Of a stretch of 35,408 bases of DNA, positions 24,501 to 32,625 are shown one piece after another. The stretch is from the NCBI GenBank assembly GCA_937915765.1, contig CALGHE010000153.1, forward strand, positions 1 through 35,408, read 5' to 3'. Made by a program: the position numbers and the translations under genes. Each line of letters opens with the position of its first letter. Position 1 is the first letter of the stretch. The DNA comes from an uncultured Bacteroidales bacterium (GTDB lineage: Bacteria > Bacteroidota > Bacteroidia > Bacteroidales > Paludibacteraceae). The notes under the pieces are model-generated. The model did not search any database and was not told the DNA's origin. It worked only from the letters and a program-made list of their open reading frames with translations.

Positions 24501-27500
24501 CTCCTCTTTGTCTTCGTTCTTCACACCGATCATCATTGACGTGATGTCGCCGAACGTAGGGTTACCGATCACGGTGATGGTGTTGTGCCCGTCCATTACG
24601 GAGAAACGTTCGTTGAAGCGGACAAGTCCGGCTGCCTTCTTCTGGTCTCTTCTAAGCTTGATGTTCTTCAGGTCTTCGAATCTGAAGTCGAACGAGTTTT
24701 CTTCCGGCCACACTTCGCGAGGGTCTGTAGCTCCGTTTCTTGTCACTTTGAGCGGAATCTTGTATTCGTAATAGTTTTCTGTAAAGTCTGAGCCTAAACG
24801 CAAGAAGATGTACATCCTGTTGTCTTGCACGGGCTCTTTGTCCATCATGCTTTCCGCATGCACGAACATCTTGAAGCGGTCATACTGACGCGCGTCGAAG
24901 CCTGCAAGTTTGTATATCGCCCTTGAGCCTTTAGAAGGGAGGCTGTCAACCCTGATCATCATAGCCTGTTCGTTTTCCTGACGAATCTGAGTCTGGCTCG
25001 GGTCTATGACACGGTCTATGCCAGGAGGCAACACGTATCCTACCGGAAGCTTGCTCGCGTCCTCTTCTATGTTAACAGATGATATTTCGATAGAACCTTC
25101 CGAATTGTTTGCGTTTATGCTTCGGTCTTCGTCATCAATGAGGTGGTCGTTCTTGTCGTAAACGCGCCAGTCTGTGCGCACAAGCTCAAGCTCTCCGAAA
25201 CGGAGGTGCGTTTCGCTGGCAAAGCCTGTCATGTACATACGGATGAAGCGTATGGACTGGAAGTTGCTTATGTTTCCTATTGTGTCAGTGGGGTTCTTCA
25301 CCGGAATTTTGAACTGGAACCATCTTACGGTTTCCGTGTTCCCGTTTTTAAGTGAAACAGTAGCGTCCACCTTGTTGGTAATAAAGCTTTCAGCCCATCT
25401 CGCAGAGTCACCGAATATATCTTTGTTGATGTTCACCACATATTCGTAATATTGCTCTTTTTCGTTGATGGTACGGTCATTGTTTATATCCTCGGTGTTC
25501 GGATAGTTGTTAGACGCGGTGGAGTAGTTGCTCGACGTTGAGTTCGAGTTGCCTTCCATACCGTTGTAGTATTTGTAACGTTCGAGGATGGTCGCCTCTT
25601 TTTCGTCGTAGTCAGAACCTCTGTAATGGTGGAAGTTGTCGCCGGCAGGGTCGTTCAGTGGCGAGAAAGTGGCGCTGTTGAAGCGATCTCTTCCGAATGC
25701 GTCCAGCTTGTCTGTAACTGCTTTTACATATCGTCTGTAAGAGATGTCGAATGCAGCTTCCTCTTCGGACGACAGACCGTCAAGACCTAAGTCCTGAGCT
25801 TCGAGGTCGGAGTTGTCGAACGAGTTTGTCACAGACTGGATGCGCGGCACTCGTCCCCATATAGTGGAGTCGGTCACAGTCGGGTTGTTGGACGTAGGCA
25901 GCCCGTTTTCAAAAGAGATGCGTCCGTCCTTCAGAATGTCTTCGGAAATTTCGCCCAAGTTGAACACGAGCTTACCGGGAGACTGATTCATCTCATCGTA
26001 AACAAACGGGTCGAGCAACCAAAATTCGAGATACTCGATGTTGGCTTTATCAAAGTCTGTGTTGTCCAGCTTTCGCATGATACCTGCCCATCTGCTTTTT
26101 GGGTCTTTAAGCCTACCGTCGGATTCCATTCCGGACACGTCAAGGTTGTACGGTCCGCGCTCTTCCGGATAGTATGAAATGTTCAGTGTCTGCAACCTCG
26201 TTGTTTCGCCGTAATAAGGGTCCTTGTTCTGATAAATTTCTCTTTCGTCAATTTGTCTGACAAAATGGTTCGAAAGCTGGTCCTTGTCCTTGCGGATATG
26301 GTCTGGCGTTGTGCTCTTCGGGTTGTTCATAATCTGGTCAATGTAGAACCATGACATTAACGAGCGGTTTAGCCCGTAGCCCAGGTGACCGTGCTCGGTA
26401 TCCAAGTTGCCCCAGAATTCATCGTCGTTTCTCACGAAATTACCGAGAGTAGTTTTTGTTGGCGTGCTCGCAAGAATCCATGTTGTCGGATTCATGATGT
26501 TGATGGTGGACTTTGTTCCCTCAAAGTCGTCGATGTACGACACGCCCTCTTCTCCGTTCTGGTTCACCGCTTTTGAGTGGCCCGGAATCAGGTGCGCGAA
26601 CTCGCCGGAGAATGCTACAGATGACGGAGCTTTGGCGTCTATCAGAGGAATCTTGTCCACAATATTTGTAAGCCATTGCCAGTCGGACTTAAACGTTCCG
26701 TTAAGTCCCCATATTGTGTTTGAACGTGGCTCGTCTCCGAACGAAACTTTCGTGGTGAGCGGCTTTTCTGACAGGTGCAGCAATGTTCCGCCTAACGTGA
26801 ATTTGTCAGAGAATGCGTATTCCAAGTTTGTGCCGACCAGCGACTTGCGCTGCATGCTGAAGAAGGACTGGCTCTCCAGCGAGACGTTGATAGGCGCGTT
26901 GGATTCAAGGGCAACTTCGTCAAGTATCTTTACGATACCGAGGTTGTAGTCAACCGTGAAGCCTTCGTTCTCGATTAGCGTGCGGCCGCCGGCTGTGACG
27001 CGCACCGACCCTCTCGGCACGTTTGTGGCTCCAAGACGAATTTCAGCTCCGGACGACGATTTGTACTCTCCGGAAATCAGGAACTTGTTTTTCTCCGTAA
27101 ACTCTTTCGCCTCGGTTTTAGTGTATTCGTAAAGCTCGCGGAATGCGAACTTCTCTGCTAACGTTTTGTCTGTAATCTTGCTTGCCAGCGTTTTGCCGAA
27201 AGGCTCTACAGTAGGGAATATGATTCGGCCGTTGGACGATATGACTGTGTATCCCTCGATGTAGTCGAAGTTGCCGTCTGGCATGGCCTGAAGCCGCGGG
27301 TTCAGGCGGTCGAGGTTCAGAACGCGCAGCAAGATGGTATTCTTGATATTGCCTTCCGGAATGTAAGGCATGTAAGTTGAAATAGAGTCGTTCTGATAGT
27401 TGTAAAGGATGTTCAGTTTGAATTTTTCAGACTGAACATTGTACGCGCCTAAAGAGTACACGTTTTTCATCATCAGGTTCCACAGACGCAAGTCTTCGGG

Positions 27501-29084
27501 AGATGACGATGTGTTTTTTAGCAATTTGACGAAAAGCGCGCTGCTGGACGTTGTGTCCGATGATACCTTGTCGGTAGAAAACTCTCCGACTTTGTAAGTT
27601 TTGCCTTTGTAGGTGTATTCGTATGCGACCGCAAGAACGTCGCTTGCCTGCAAGGTGCTTTTCAGCGATATGTATCCAAGATTAGGATTCAGTGTATATT
27701 CTGATGAGGACAGCAGCCTTGCACTGTTCAGAATTTCAAAGTCATGCCCAATCTCTAAGTTCGGGTTTTTAAGTCCGCCGATAGCAGGGAGCAAAGCGAG
27801 CTGGCTAGCTGTGTTCTGAAATTTGCGTATCCCGGCATGCTCTGGCGACACGATTGTTTGATAGAGTTGGTTCGCAGAGTTGTGCGGGTTGTTCTTCTGG
27901 TAGTCAGCAGAACTGTTGACATTGCTTGGGTCTCCTAATTCGGTGAAAGCCACGATGTTACGGCTTTGCTTTTCGTATGATGCGGAGTTGGTCACCCATA
28001 CTTCCACCTTGCTGACAACCACGTTGGAAGATATGTTTGGAGCCTTCTTCATCCACTCGTCGTAATTTTCGTAGAAGAAGTTAGAGAGGAAGAAGTGGCG
28101 GTTCTCGTCATAATCGTCGGCTGTTATTTCAAATTCTGTGGTCTGCGCTCCGCCTTTAGTGCTGATAGTCTTGCTTTCTGACTCTTGCTGCGAGGCGATG
28201 GCGGACACTTTCAGCTTGCCGAACTGCAGGTCTGTGCGGATACCGAAAAGCGCGGTGCTTCCGGTAATCAGCGAGCTGGACAGGGGCAGACTGACGTTGC
28301 CGGCTTCAATCTTCTTTATTATATTGTCTTCCTTGCCCTCGTAAGTGAGGTTGATGAGCTTCTGGTCGAAATCGAATGTGGCTTCAGTGTTGTAGTTCAT
28401 CGTGAAGTTGATTCGGTCTCCGACTTTCCCGTTTGCGTTGAGCTGTATTTTTGTGTCGAAATCAAATATTGTAGATTTCCTGTTTCTCTCCGGTATGCTC
28501 GGGTTGTCTCTTTTCGTGTATTTGAACCCTAAGGCGATGTCTATGGAGCCTTGCGTTTTGAGCTGGACGCCGCCCGGTCCGAATATCTTATCGGCAGTTT
28601 TCCCTAACCCAATTTGTATGTTGTCTATGGAGAATCCGTTGTCCGGCTCCACATTTGTGCTGTTCTTTTCAGCCCAGTACGAGTTCATGGACTGACGCAG
28701 AGCATAGTCGTAATATTCGCTCTCGCTGAGCACGAACGGAGTGGATATGTCCATGTCTCCCACCTTTGTGGTGAATATGTACAGCTCGTTGTCAGGGTCG
28801 TAAACGACACTGCTTTTGATGTTCTCCGGCGTTTTGAGGTCGGCTGGCGACCTTTGTTGCAAATCCTCGTAAGTTACGAATTCAGATTTGTTCAGCGGAT
28901 AATGGAGCGGCAGCGTGTCAGCGTCAGTCTTCCCGGCTGCTGTGGTGTCGTTCACCGCTGCGGTTTTGTTGTCTTGAGGAGACATCTCACCCTCTTCTCT
29001 CTGCGCTAAAGCGTAAGAGGAAGCCATCACTGTGGCTCCTATGAGTATTGTCGAATATATGAAATTCCTAAATCCTTTTTTCAC
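21552..29084 (-). CDS. sprA: SprA (Sov), outer-membrane translocon of the type IX secretion system
   Basis: This 2510-residue protein is very close in size to P. gingivalis Sov and Flavobacterium SprA, known as a 36-strand outer-membrane barrel through which T9SS cargo passes. The start is GTG at 29084. Residues 1-28 form a signal peptide ending SSYALAQ. A Thr/Asp-rich linker is followed by the long region of alternating amphipathic strands, with many Asn/Tyr/aromatic repeats and the characteristic DDFEGTKSTINIMNPTTW region (about 880-900). The barrel ends in NSNFGLGFRFLLTR, with aromatic residues as in outer-membrane strands. A basic loop (KNKESKPKVYERKN) occurs in the last third. The gene follows ruvA, a neighbour pair I recall from many Bacteroidetes, and ends at a strong terminator. 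Confidence 0.96.
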   Translation of the reverse strand: MKKGFRNFIYSTILIGATVMASSYALAQREEGEMSPQDNKTAAVNDTTAAGKTDADTLPLHYPLNKSEFVTYEDLQQRSPADLKTPENIKSSVVYDPDNELYIFTTKVGDMDISTPFVLSESEYYDYALRQSMNSYWAEKNSTNVEPDNGFSIDNIQIGLGKTADKIFGPGGVQLKTQGSIDIALGFKYTKRDNPSIPERNRKSTIFDFDTKIQLNANGKVGDRINFTMNYNTEATFDFDQKLINLTYEGKEDNIIKKIEAGNVSLPLSSSLITGSTALFGIRTDLQFGKLKVSAIASQQESESKTISTKGGAQTTEFEITADDYDENRHFFLSNFFYENYDEWMKKAPNISSNVVVSKVEVWVTNSASYEKQSRNIVAFTELGDPSNVNSSADYQKNNPHNSANQLYQTIVSPEHAGIRKFQNTASQLALLPAIGGLKNPNLEIGHDFEILNSARLLSSSEYTLNPNLGYISLKSTLQASDVLAVAYEYTYKGKTYKVGEFSTDKVSSDTTSSSALFVKLLKNTSSSPEDLRLWNLMMKNVYSLGAYNVQSEKFKLNILYNYQNDSISTYMPYIPEGNIKNTILLRVLNLDRLNPRLQAMPDGNFDYIEGYTVISSNGRIIFPTVEPFGKTLASKITDKTLAEKFAFRELYEYTKTEAKEFTEKNKFLISGEYKSSSGAEIRLGATNVPRGSVRVTAGGRTLIENEGFTVDYNLGIVKILDEVALESNAPINVSLESQSFFSMQRKSLVGTNLEYAFSDKFTLGGTLLHLSEKPLTTKVSFGDEPRSNTIWGLNGTFKSDWQWLTNIVDKIPLIDAKAPSSVAFSGEFAHLIPGHSKAVNQNGEEGVSYIDDFEGTKSTINIMNPTTWILASTPTKTTLGNFVRNDDEFWGNLDTEHGHLGYGLNRSLMSWFYIDQIMNNPKSTTPDHIRKDKDQLSNHFVRQIDEREIYQNKDPYYGETTRLQTLNISYYPEERGPYNLDVSGMESDGRLKDPKSRWAGIMRKLDNTDFDKANIEYLEFWLLDPFVYDEMNQSPGKLVFNLGEISEDILKDGRISFENGLPTSNNPTVTDSTIWGRVPRIQSVTNSFDNSDLEAQDLGLDGLSSEEEAAFDISYRRYVKAVTDKLDAFGRDRFNSATFSPLNDPAGDNFHHYRGSDYDEKEATILERYKYYNGMEGNSNSTSSNYSTASNNYPNTEDINNDRTINEKEQYYEYVVNINKDIFGDSARWAESFITNKVDATVSLKNGNTETVRWFQFKIPVKNPTDTIGNISNFQSIRFIRMYMTGFASETHLRFGELELVRTDWRVYDKNDHLIDDEDRSINANNSEGSIEISSVNIEEDASKLPVGYVLPPGIDRVIDPSQTQIRQENEQAMMIRVDSLPSKGSRAIYKLAGFDARQYDRFKMFVHAESMMDKEPVQDNRMYIFLRLGSDFTENYYEYKIPLKVTRNGATDPREVWPEENSFDFRFEDLKNIKLRRDQKKAAGLVRFNERFSVMDGHNTITVIGNPTFGDITSMMIGVKNEDKEEHSIEIWVNEMRMSGFNEEGGWAALANLGIVFSDLASVNVGGRIETAGFGGLDQNVADRRTDNFYEYNVSAAIQLGKFFPEKAKVNIPFSYTLSKQTSKPEYDPFNTDVKLSESMDNQSTRAKRDSIKELSVTETTYKSYTLSNVRVGITSKTPMPYDPANFSFSLGYNETYTTSPEVEYDKVQNYNGIFNYVYSINPKPVEPFKNIKFLKNKHLKLFRDFNFYYLPTQLSFSTSMVRTYSEIQMRDLTNSTRRDTTFPYLTFDKDFTWDRTSNIKFNLTKALKLSFSSAMNSTITEVIRTDSVFRNVPVNKGYLTEIGEQDWYDKWKDTVWHSIKHFGSPIAYQQHFDASYAVPINKLPFLDWINANARYSAEYLWDKGAEVEIGEQVSTVGNIATSKRTWNGDVRFNLENLYNKSSYLKDVNKKFSKNNSRNKKDKNKESKPKVYERKNLRLRGDKETRINHRLNTKKFNISVIDKDSNEVKVKYSVIDANSINVTADSSLSGLILKVTPIVKERTPFDDVLDVSARVLMMVRNVSANYQHGDALTLPGYMPNSGFLGQDASAPGYDFTFGFFKSDNFEEEVFENNWMLSNETSSNPIVRTRTQNFQLRSTIEPFTGIKIDLNAAWMKNRTDDKYFLIDSTGSPSFYNSSYDGSYSKTHIAIRTAFKKPEVNSELFNNFLRYRSGTVFNRVKNRMQKQTGIDASTINEKFSYNTSDVLVPAFLAAYTGSSPSSSNLDILPAIWTILPNWKLTVDVMPRIEYLKENFKSFNINHAYKCTYNINSYTSLTNWEPLGGDYGFVGETAIGAGNDYFSSQTTLDNVNISEAFSPLIGIDATLKNSLNMRLEYKKSRTAGLDVPALQVIESHSKEFVIGTGYRIDDFGMIINLNNNKQKKVKNDLNLKADFSIKNTDAFIRKIEDEYSQLSNGLYSFIIKFSAEYVFSEKLNIRFYYDRTASTPKVSQGYPTVNSNFGLGFRFLLTR

Positions 29085-29203
29085 TTTGGAATAAAATTAA
29101 ACAAGTTATAACACGTCTATTTAGATGTAACGCAAAACAGCTTTGTTTATTTTGCACTCAGACGTTTTTGTTTTTTTTCGTCTGTTGTGGCGCGGCTTTG
29201 CCT
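29085..29203 (-). other. ruvA-sprA spacer with two small hairpins
   Basis: A 6-bp inverted repeat cagacg/cgtctg (29159-29164 with 29179-29184, A/T-rich loop) follows the ruvA stop. An acgtct/agatgt hairpin (29113-29118 with 29123-29128, one wobble) lies in the sprA leader. No convincing promoter is visible, so sprA may be read through from ruvA. Confidence 0.4.
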
Positions 29204-29788
29204 TTACATTTGTTTCAGTGCCTCCTTTATGATTTTTTCAAGAGACAGGTCCGGCGAGGCTTTCAGAATCTTGTCTATAGCCTTTGCCGACGCGTCTTTG
29301 GCGAAGCCCAGCATGACGAGCGCGGCAAGCGCTTCCTCTTTGTCCTTGTTGGCTGCGTGCGGAGCAAAGTCGCCGTCTGCCGCGTCGCCTTTGTTCACCT
29401 TGTCTTTCAGGTCTATGATGACTCTTTGCGCGGTCTTCAGCCCTATGCCTTTAACTCCTTTCAGGGCGTTTACGTTCTCTGTGGCGATAATGCATTCCAG
29501 TTCGCTGACAGAAAAGGACGACAATATCATTCTGGCTGTGTTGGCTCCTATGCCGGATACGGAAATGAGCAACGAAAAAAGAGACCTCTCCCTCTTGTCT
29601 GAAAAACCGTAAAGCGTATAAGAGTCCTCTCTTATTATTTCAGAAAGATAGAGCATGCACTCGTCCTTGCCCTCCAGTTGGCTGTATGTGTTTAAGGATA
29701 TGTTAACGCAGTAGCCGATGCCGTTTGTCTCAATCACGGAGTACGTCGGTGTCAGTTCTGCTATTTTGCCTTTTATGTATTCGTACAT
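29204..29788 (-). CDS. ruvA: Holliday junction branch migration protein RuvA
   Basis: This 194-residue protein is the junction-binding subunit of the RuvAB branch-migration motor. The N-terminal OB-fold begins MYEYIKGKI and contains GIGYCVNIS. Two helix-hairpin-helix motifs follow, SVSGIGANTA (77-86) and GVKGIGLKTAQRVI (111-124). A flexible linker around 131-150 leads to the C-terminal domain III that contacts RuvB. Length is normal. A -7 box lies 24 bases upstream, and sprA follows after 119 bases in the same direction. Confidence 0.97.
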   Translation of the reverse strand: MYEYIKGKIAELTPTYSVIETNGIGYCVNISLNTYSQLEGKDECMLYLSEIIREDSYTLYGFSDKRERSLFSLLISVSGIGANTARMILSSFSVSELECIIATENVNALKGVKGIGLKTAQRVIIDLKDKVNKGDAADGDFAPHAANKDKEEALAALVMLGFAKDASAKAIDKILKASPDLSLEKIIKEALKQM

Positions 29789-29811
29789 TTGTCCTCGCTT
29801 TAATTTGTCGC

Positions 29812-29819
29812 CAAAGTTA
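29812..29819 (-). promoter_or_regulatory. -7 element of ruvA
   Basis: On the minus strand this is TAacTTTG, a perfect TAnnTTTG. The start would be about 15 bases before the ruvA ATG. There is no clear -33 TTTG. Confidence 0.65.
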
Positions 29820-30032
29820 GTAATTTTTCATTTAATACATAGGCGACATCTGCAAATAACGGATTAAAATTTGTTTTTTTCATGATTTTTTGGCTGGCAC
29901 ATCAAGTGCAGTTCTGTGCTTCAGCTTGTTTAGCAGGCCGTTTGGTTGTTGCAAGGCTTATTTTTTATTGATTGTGGTTATGTGCTGTTTTCCGTATGTT
30001 GAGAACTTTTTTGTGATTAGTGTGCGTCTCTT

Positions 30033-30064
30033 TTTGGAAAATTTGCAAATAAAGTGTATTTTCG
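30033..30064 (+). promoter_or_regulatory. Probable promoter of the polysaccharide export genes
   Basis: TTTG at 30033-30036, a 20-base spacer and TAttTTcG at 30057-30064 (one mismatch in the -7 box). The leader would be about 105 bases and would include the hairpin at 30120-30140. Confidence 0.45.
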
Positions 30065-30119
30065 CACGGATTTTTGCGCGTTGATTCTTTTTATGGTGTT
30101 TTGCTTGTGAATGCCGGCG

Positions 30120-30140
30120 ATTCTCTTTGTGAGAATTTTT
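30120..30140 (+). terminator. Possible attenuator hairpin in the Wza-like gene leader
   Basis: attctc (30120-30125) pairs with gagaat (30131-30136) around tttgt, followed by five T. It lies 37 bases before the start codon. The stem is only 6 bp and AT-rich, so termination would be weak. Confidence 0.35.
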
Positions 30141-30176
30141 GCGCAAGGTGATGTTTTTATGATTAATTGAAAGAAT

Positions 30177-32621
30177 ATGTACAAGAGGTTAGTTTCTTTG
30201 TCTTTATTGCTGAGCCTGACGTTCGCGTCGCTGTCGTTTGCTCAGATGGGAGTGGGCAATATCGGCAGTGTTAAGGTGGACAATATGTCGGACACTCAGA
30301 TTCAGGGTTTTGTTAACAAGTTCAAGTCGTCAGGCCACTCGATGTCGGACCTTGAGTCGTATGCGAAGGGGAAAGGTATGTCGGACGCTGAGTTTGAAAA
30401 GCTTCGTGCCCGGATGGAGAATATTGACAAGAAGAGCGCTGCGCTGAAGGCTACTCAGGTGGCGGAGGCGGTGCGCGAGGATGTGCAGAGCGGCGGAACC
30501 TCTGATATTGTGCCTGCTGTGGAAGAGCCTAAGAGCCGCATCTTTGGGGCTGACCTGTTCCGCAATTCAAAAATGACGTTCGAGCCTAACTCGAATATGG
30601 CCACGCCAAGGAATTATCAGATAGGACCCGGCGACGAACTGGTTGTGGATGTTTACGGCTTTTCTGAAAACACTATGCGCCTGACGGTCTCTTCTGAAGG
30701 TACGGTCAGGGTGCCTAATGTGGGCCTTGTGCAGGTTAGCGGAATGACGATAGAGAAGGCTGAGATGAAAATCCGCACGAAACTCTCTTCTATCTATAAC
30801 ACAATCTCTTCCGGCAAAACAACAGTATCGGTCTCTTTGGGCAATATCAGGAGCATTAAGGTTTACATTTCAGGTCAGGTGCGCAACCCTGGCACTTACA
30901 CGCTCTCTTCGCTTTCTACAGTGTACAATGCTCTGTATGCTTGCGGCGGACCGTCGGAGTCGGGGTCTTTGAGAAATATCAGGGTGCTTCGTGGCGGCAA
31001 GTTGTTGGCGGAAGTGGACCTGTATTCGTTCTTGCTTAACGGAAGCCTTGAAAATAATCTGAATCTGAATGACCAGGATGTGATACAGGTGCCTCCGTAC
31101 GAGTCAAGGGTGATGATAGATGGAGCAATGAAGATAACGGGCGCGTTTGAAATGAAGCCTAACGAATCGCTGAAGGACCTGATTCGCTTTGCTGGCGGTT
31201 TTAAGGAAAACGCTTACAAAAACAGAATCTCTGTCGTGCGTAACACCGAAAAGGAAAAGAGTGTGGCCGATGTTTCTCAGGAACTTTATTCGATGTTTTA
31301 TCCGCAGTCTGGAGATAAGTTTCTTGTAGATTCTATCTTGGATAAGTTTACTAACAGAGTGCAGATTCTTGGCAACGTGTTCCGTCCGGGTATATACGCG
31401 CTGGACGATAAAATGACGCTTAAGGATTTGATTTCTAAGGCTGATGGTCTGAGAGAGGACGCTTACATGGAGCGTGCTACGGTGACAAGGCTAAGGGAGG
31501 ATTTGACTCCGGAACTTATCTCGTTTGATGTGCAAGACTTGATAGATGGCAAGTTTAATCTTGAATTGAGAAAAGAGGATATTGTGACAATCGGAAGCAA
31601 GCACGATTTGGAGGAGAATAAGACGGTGGGCATTTATGGACAGGTCTTGTCTCCTGGTGTATATCCTTATTACGAGAATATGACATTGAAGGACTTGATC
31701 TTCCTCGCAAATGGTTTTAAGGAGTTTGCGGCTACTGATAAGATTGAGATTTCGAGGCGAATCGTTGATGAAACGGTGCTTAAGGAGGATGTTGATAAGA
31801 TGGAGATTATCACGTTGTCTGTAGATAGGGCGCTTGGGTTTGGCGCGGACGGTGAGTTTGTTTTGCAGCCGAGGGACCAGGTTTCAGTTCGTATGATGGA
31901 AGGTATGGAGGACACGCGTCACATGGATGTCCTTGGTGAGGTTCGCTCGCCGGGTAATTATGTGATCACAAGCAAGAGGGAACGTATCTCTGATGTGCTT
32001 GCAAGGGCTGGCGGTTTGTCAGACTACGCTTATCCTAAGGGTGCTTTTTTGATCAGAAAGACGAACAGAAGTGTGGCTGAGCGTATGCGAGACTTGAAGC
32101 TTATTCAGCAATTGGCAGAACTTGCAGAAGGGGAAGAAAAAGGGAAGATAGAAAAGGAGCTGTCTGGAAGAACAGATCTTGTCGGTATTGACCTTGTGAA
32201 GATATTAGATAAGCCGGGTTCGGAATGTGACCCTTTTGTGGAAAACGGCGATATAGTTTTTGTGCCGAAGGAGTTGCAGACTGTTACTGTGTCGGGCGCG
32301 GTTCAGGTGCCGAGCAAGGTTCTTTATGGGAAAAGCAGATTTAAGTCTTATATAAGCCAGTCTGGCGGATTCCTGAGAGATGCAGACAAACGTCATGCGT
32401 ATGTGGCTTACGCCAACGGTTCGATAGCTTCTACAAAACGTTTCTTGTGGATGCGCTTTTATCCGGATGTTGAGCCGGGCGCGCATATATTCGTTCCGGA
32501 AAAAGAAGAGAAGGACAATTCAAAGTCTAAGGAAAACATAAGCTTCTTTACTTCAATTCTTGGCTCTTTGGTTTCAATGGCTTCGGTTGTGGTTTCTGTT
32601 ATCTTAATTTCAAAGGATTAA
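30177..32621 (+). CDS. Wza-like polysaccharide export protein with about six SLBB domains
   Basis: This 814-residue protein has a signal peptide (1-22, ending LSFA-Q) and a short helical segment with MSDTQIQ...MSDLESYAKGKGMSD, common in Bacteroidetes exporters. A polysaccharide export domain follows (about 144-222, YQIGPGDELVVDVYG). Repeated SLBB units start near 228, 311, 394, 482, 585 and 695, each with a G-x-V-x-x-P-G-x-Y core and a later D-x-I-x-x-A-G-G. A hydrophobic helix lies at the extreme C-terminus (about 790-811). E. coli Wza has 379 residues, a lipobox Cys and fewer SLBB domains. This one is about twice as long and lacks a lipobox. It should form an outer-membrane or envelope channel for capsule or exopolysaccharide, together with the Wzz protein encoded 4 bases downstream. 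Confidence 0.9.
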   Translation: MYKRLVSLSLLLSLTFASLSFAQMGVGNIGSVKVDNMSDTQIQGFVNKFKSSGHSMSDLESYAKGKGMSDAEFEKLRARMENIDKKSAALKATQVAEAVREDVQSGGTSDIVPAVEEPKSRIFGADLFRNSKMTFEPNSNMATPRNYQIGPGDELVVDVYGFSENTMRLTVSSEGTVRVPNVGLVQVSGMTIEKAEMKIRTKLSSIYNTISSGKTTVSVSLGNIRSIKVYISGQVRNPGTYTLSSLSTVYNALYACGGPSESGSLRNIRVLRGGKLLAEVDLYSFLLNGSLENNLNLNDQDVIQVPPYESRVMIDGAMKITGAFEMKPNESLKDLIRFAGGFKENAYKNRISVVRNTEKEKSVADVSQELYSMFYPQSGDKFLVDSILDKFTNRVQILGNVFRPGIYALDDKMTLKDLISKADGLREDAYMERATVTRLREDLTPELISFDVQDLIDGKFNLELRKEDIVTIGSKHDLEENKTVGIYGQVLSPGVYPYYENMTLKDLIFLANGFKEFAATDKIEISRRIVDETVLKEDVDKMEIITLSVDRALGFGADGEFVLQPRDQVSVRMMEGMEDTRHMDVLGEVRSPGNYVITSKRERISDVLARAGGLSDYAYPKGAFLIRKTNRSVAERMRDLKLIQQLAELAEGEEKGKIEKELSGRTDLVGIDLVKILDKPGSECDPFVENGDIVFVPKELQTVTVSGAVQVPSKVLYGKSRFKSYISQSGGFLRDADKRHAYVAYANGSIASTKRFLWMRFYPDVEPGAHIFVPEKEEKDNSKSKENISFFTSILGSLVSMASVVVSVILISKD

Positions 32622-32625
32622 TTGT

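Larger units (their letters stand above)
29820..30176. other. Divergent intergenic region between ruvA and the Wza-like gene
   Basis: This region of about 360 bases contains a plus-strand promoter (30033-30064) and a terminator-like hairpin (30120-30140). The nonamer tttttgcgc is repeated at 30071-30079 and 30136-30144. Bases 29830-30020 hold nothing I can support. Confidence 0.5.

Noticed and set aside
29890..30084. 64-codon plus-strand open frame upstream of the Wza-like gene
   Set aside because: It is Phe/Cys-rich, as expected from T-rich non-coding DNA. It has no ribosome site and overlaps the likely promoter.
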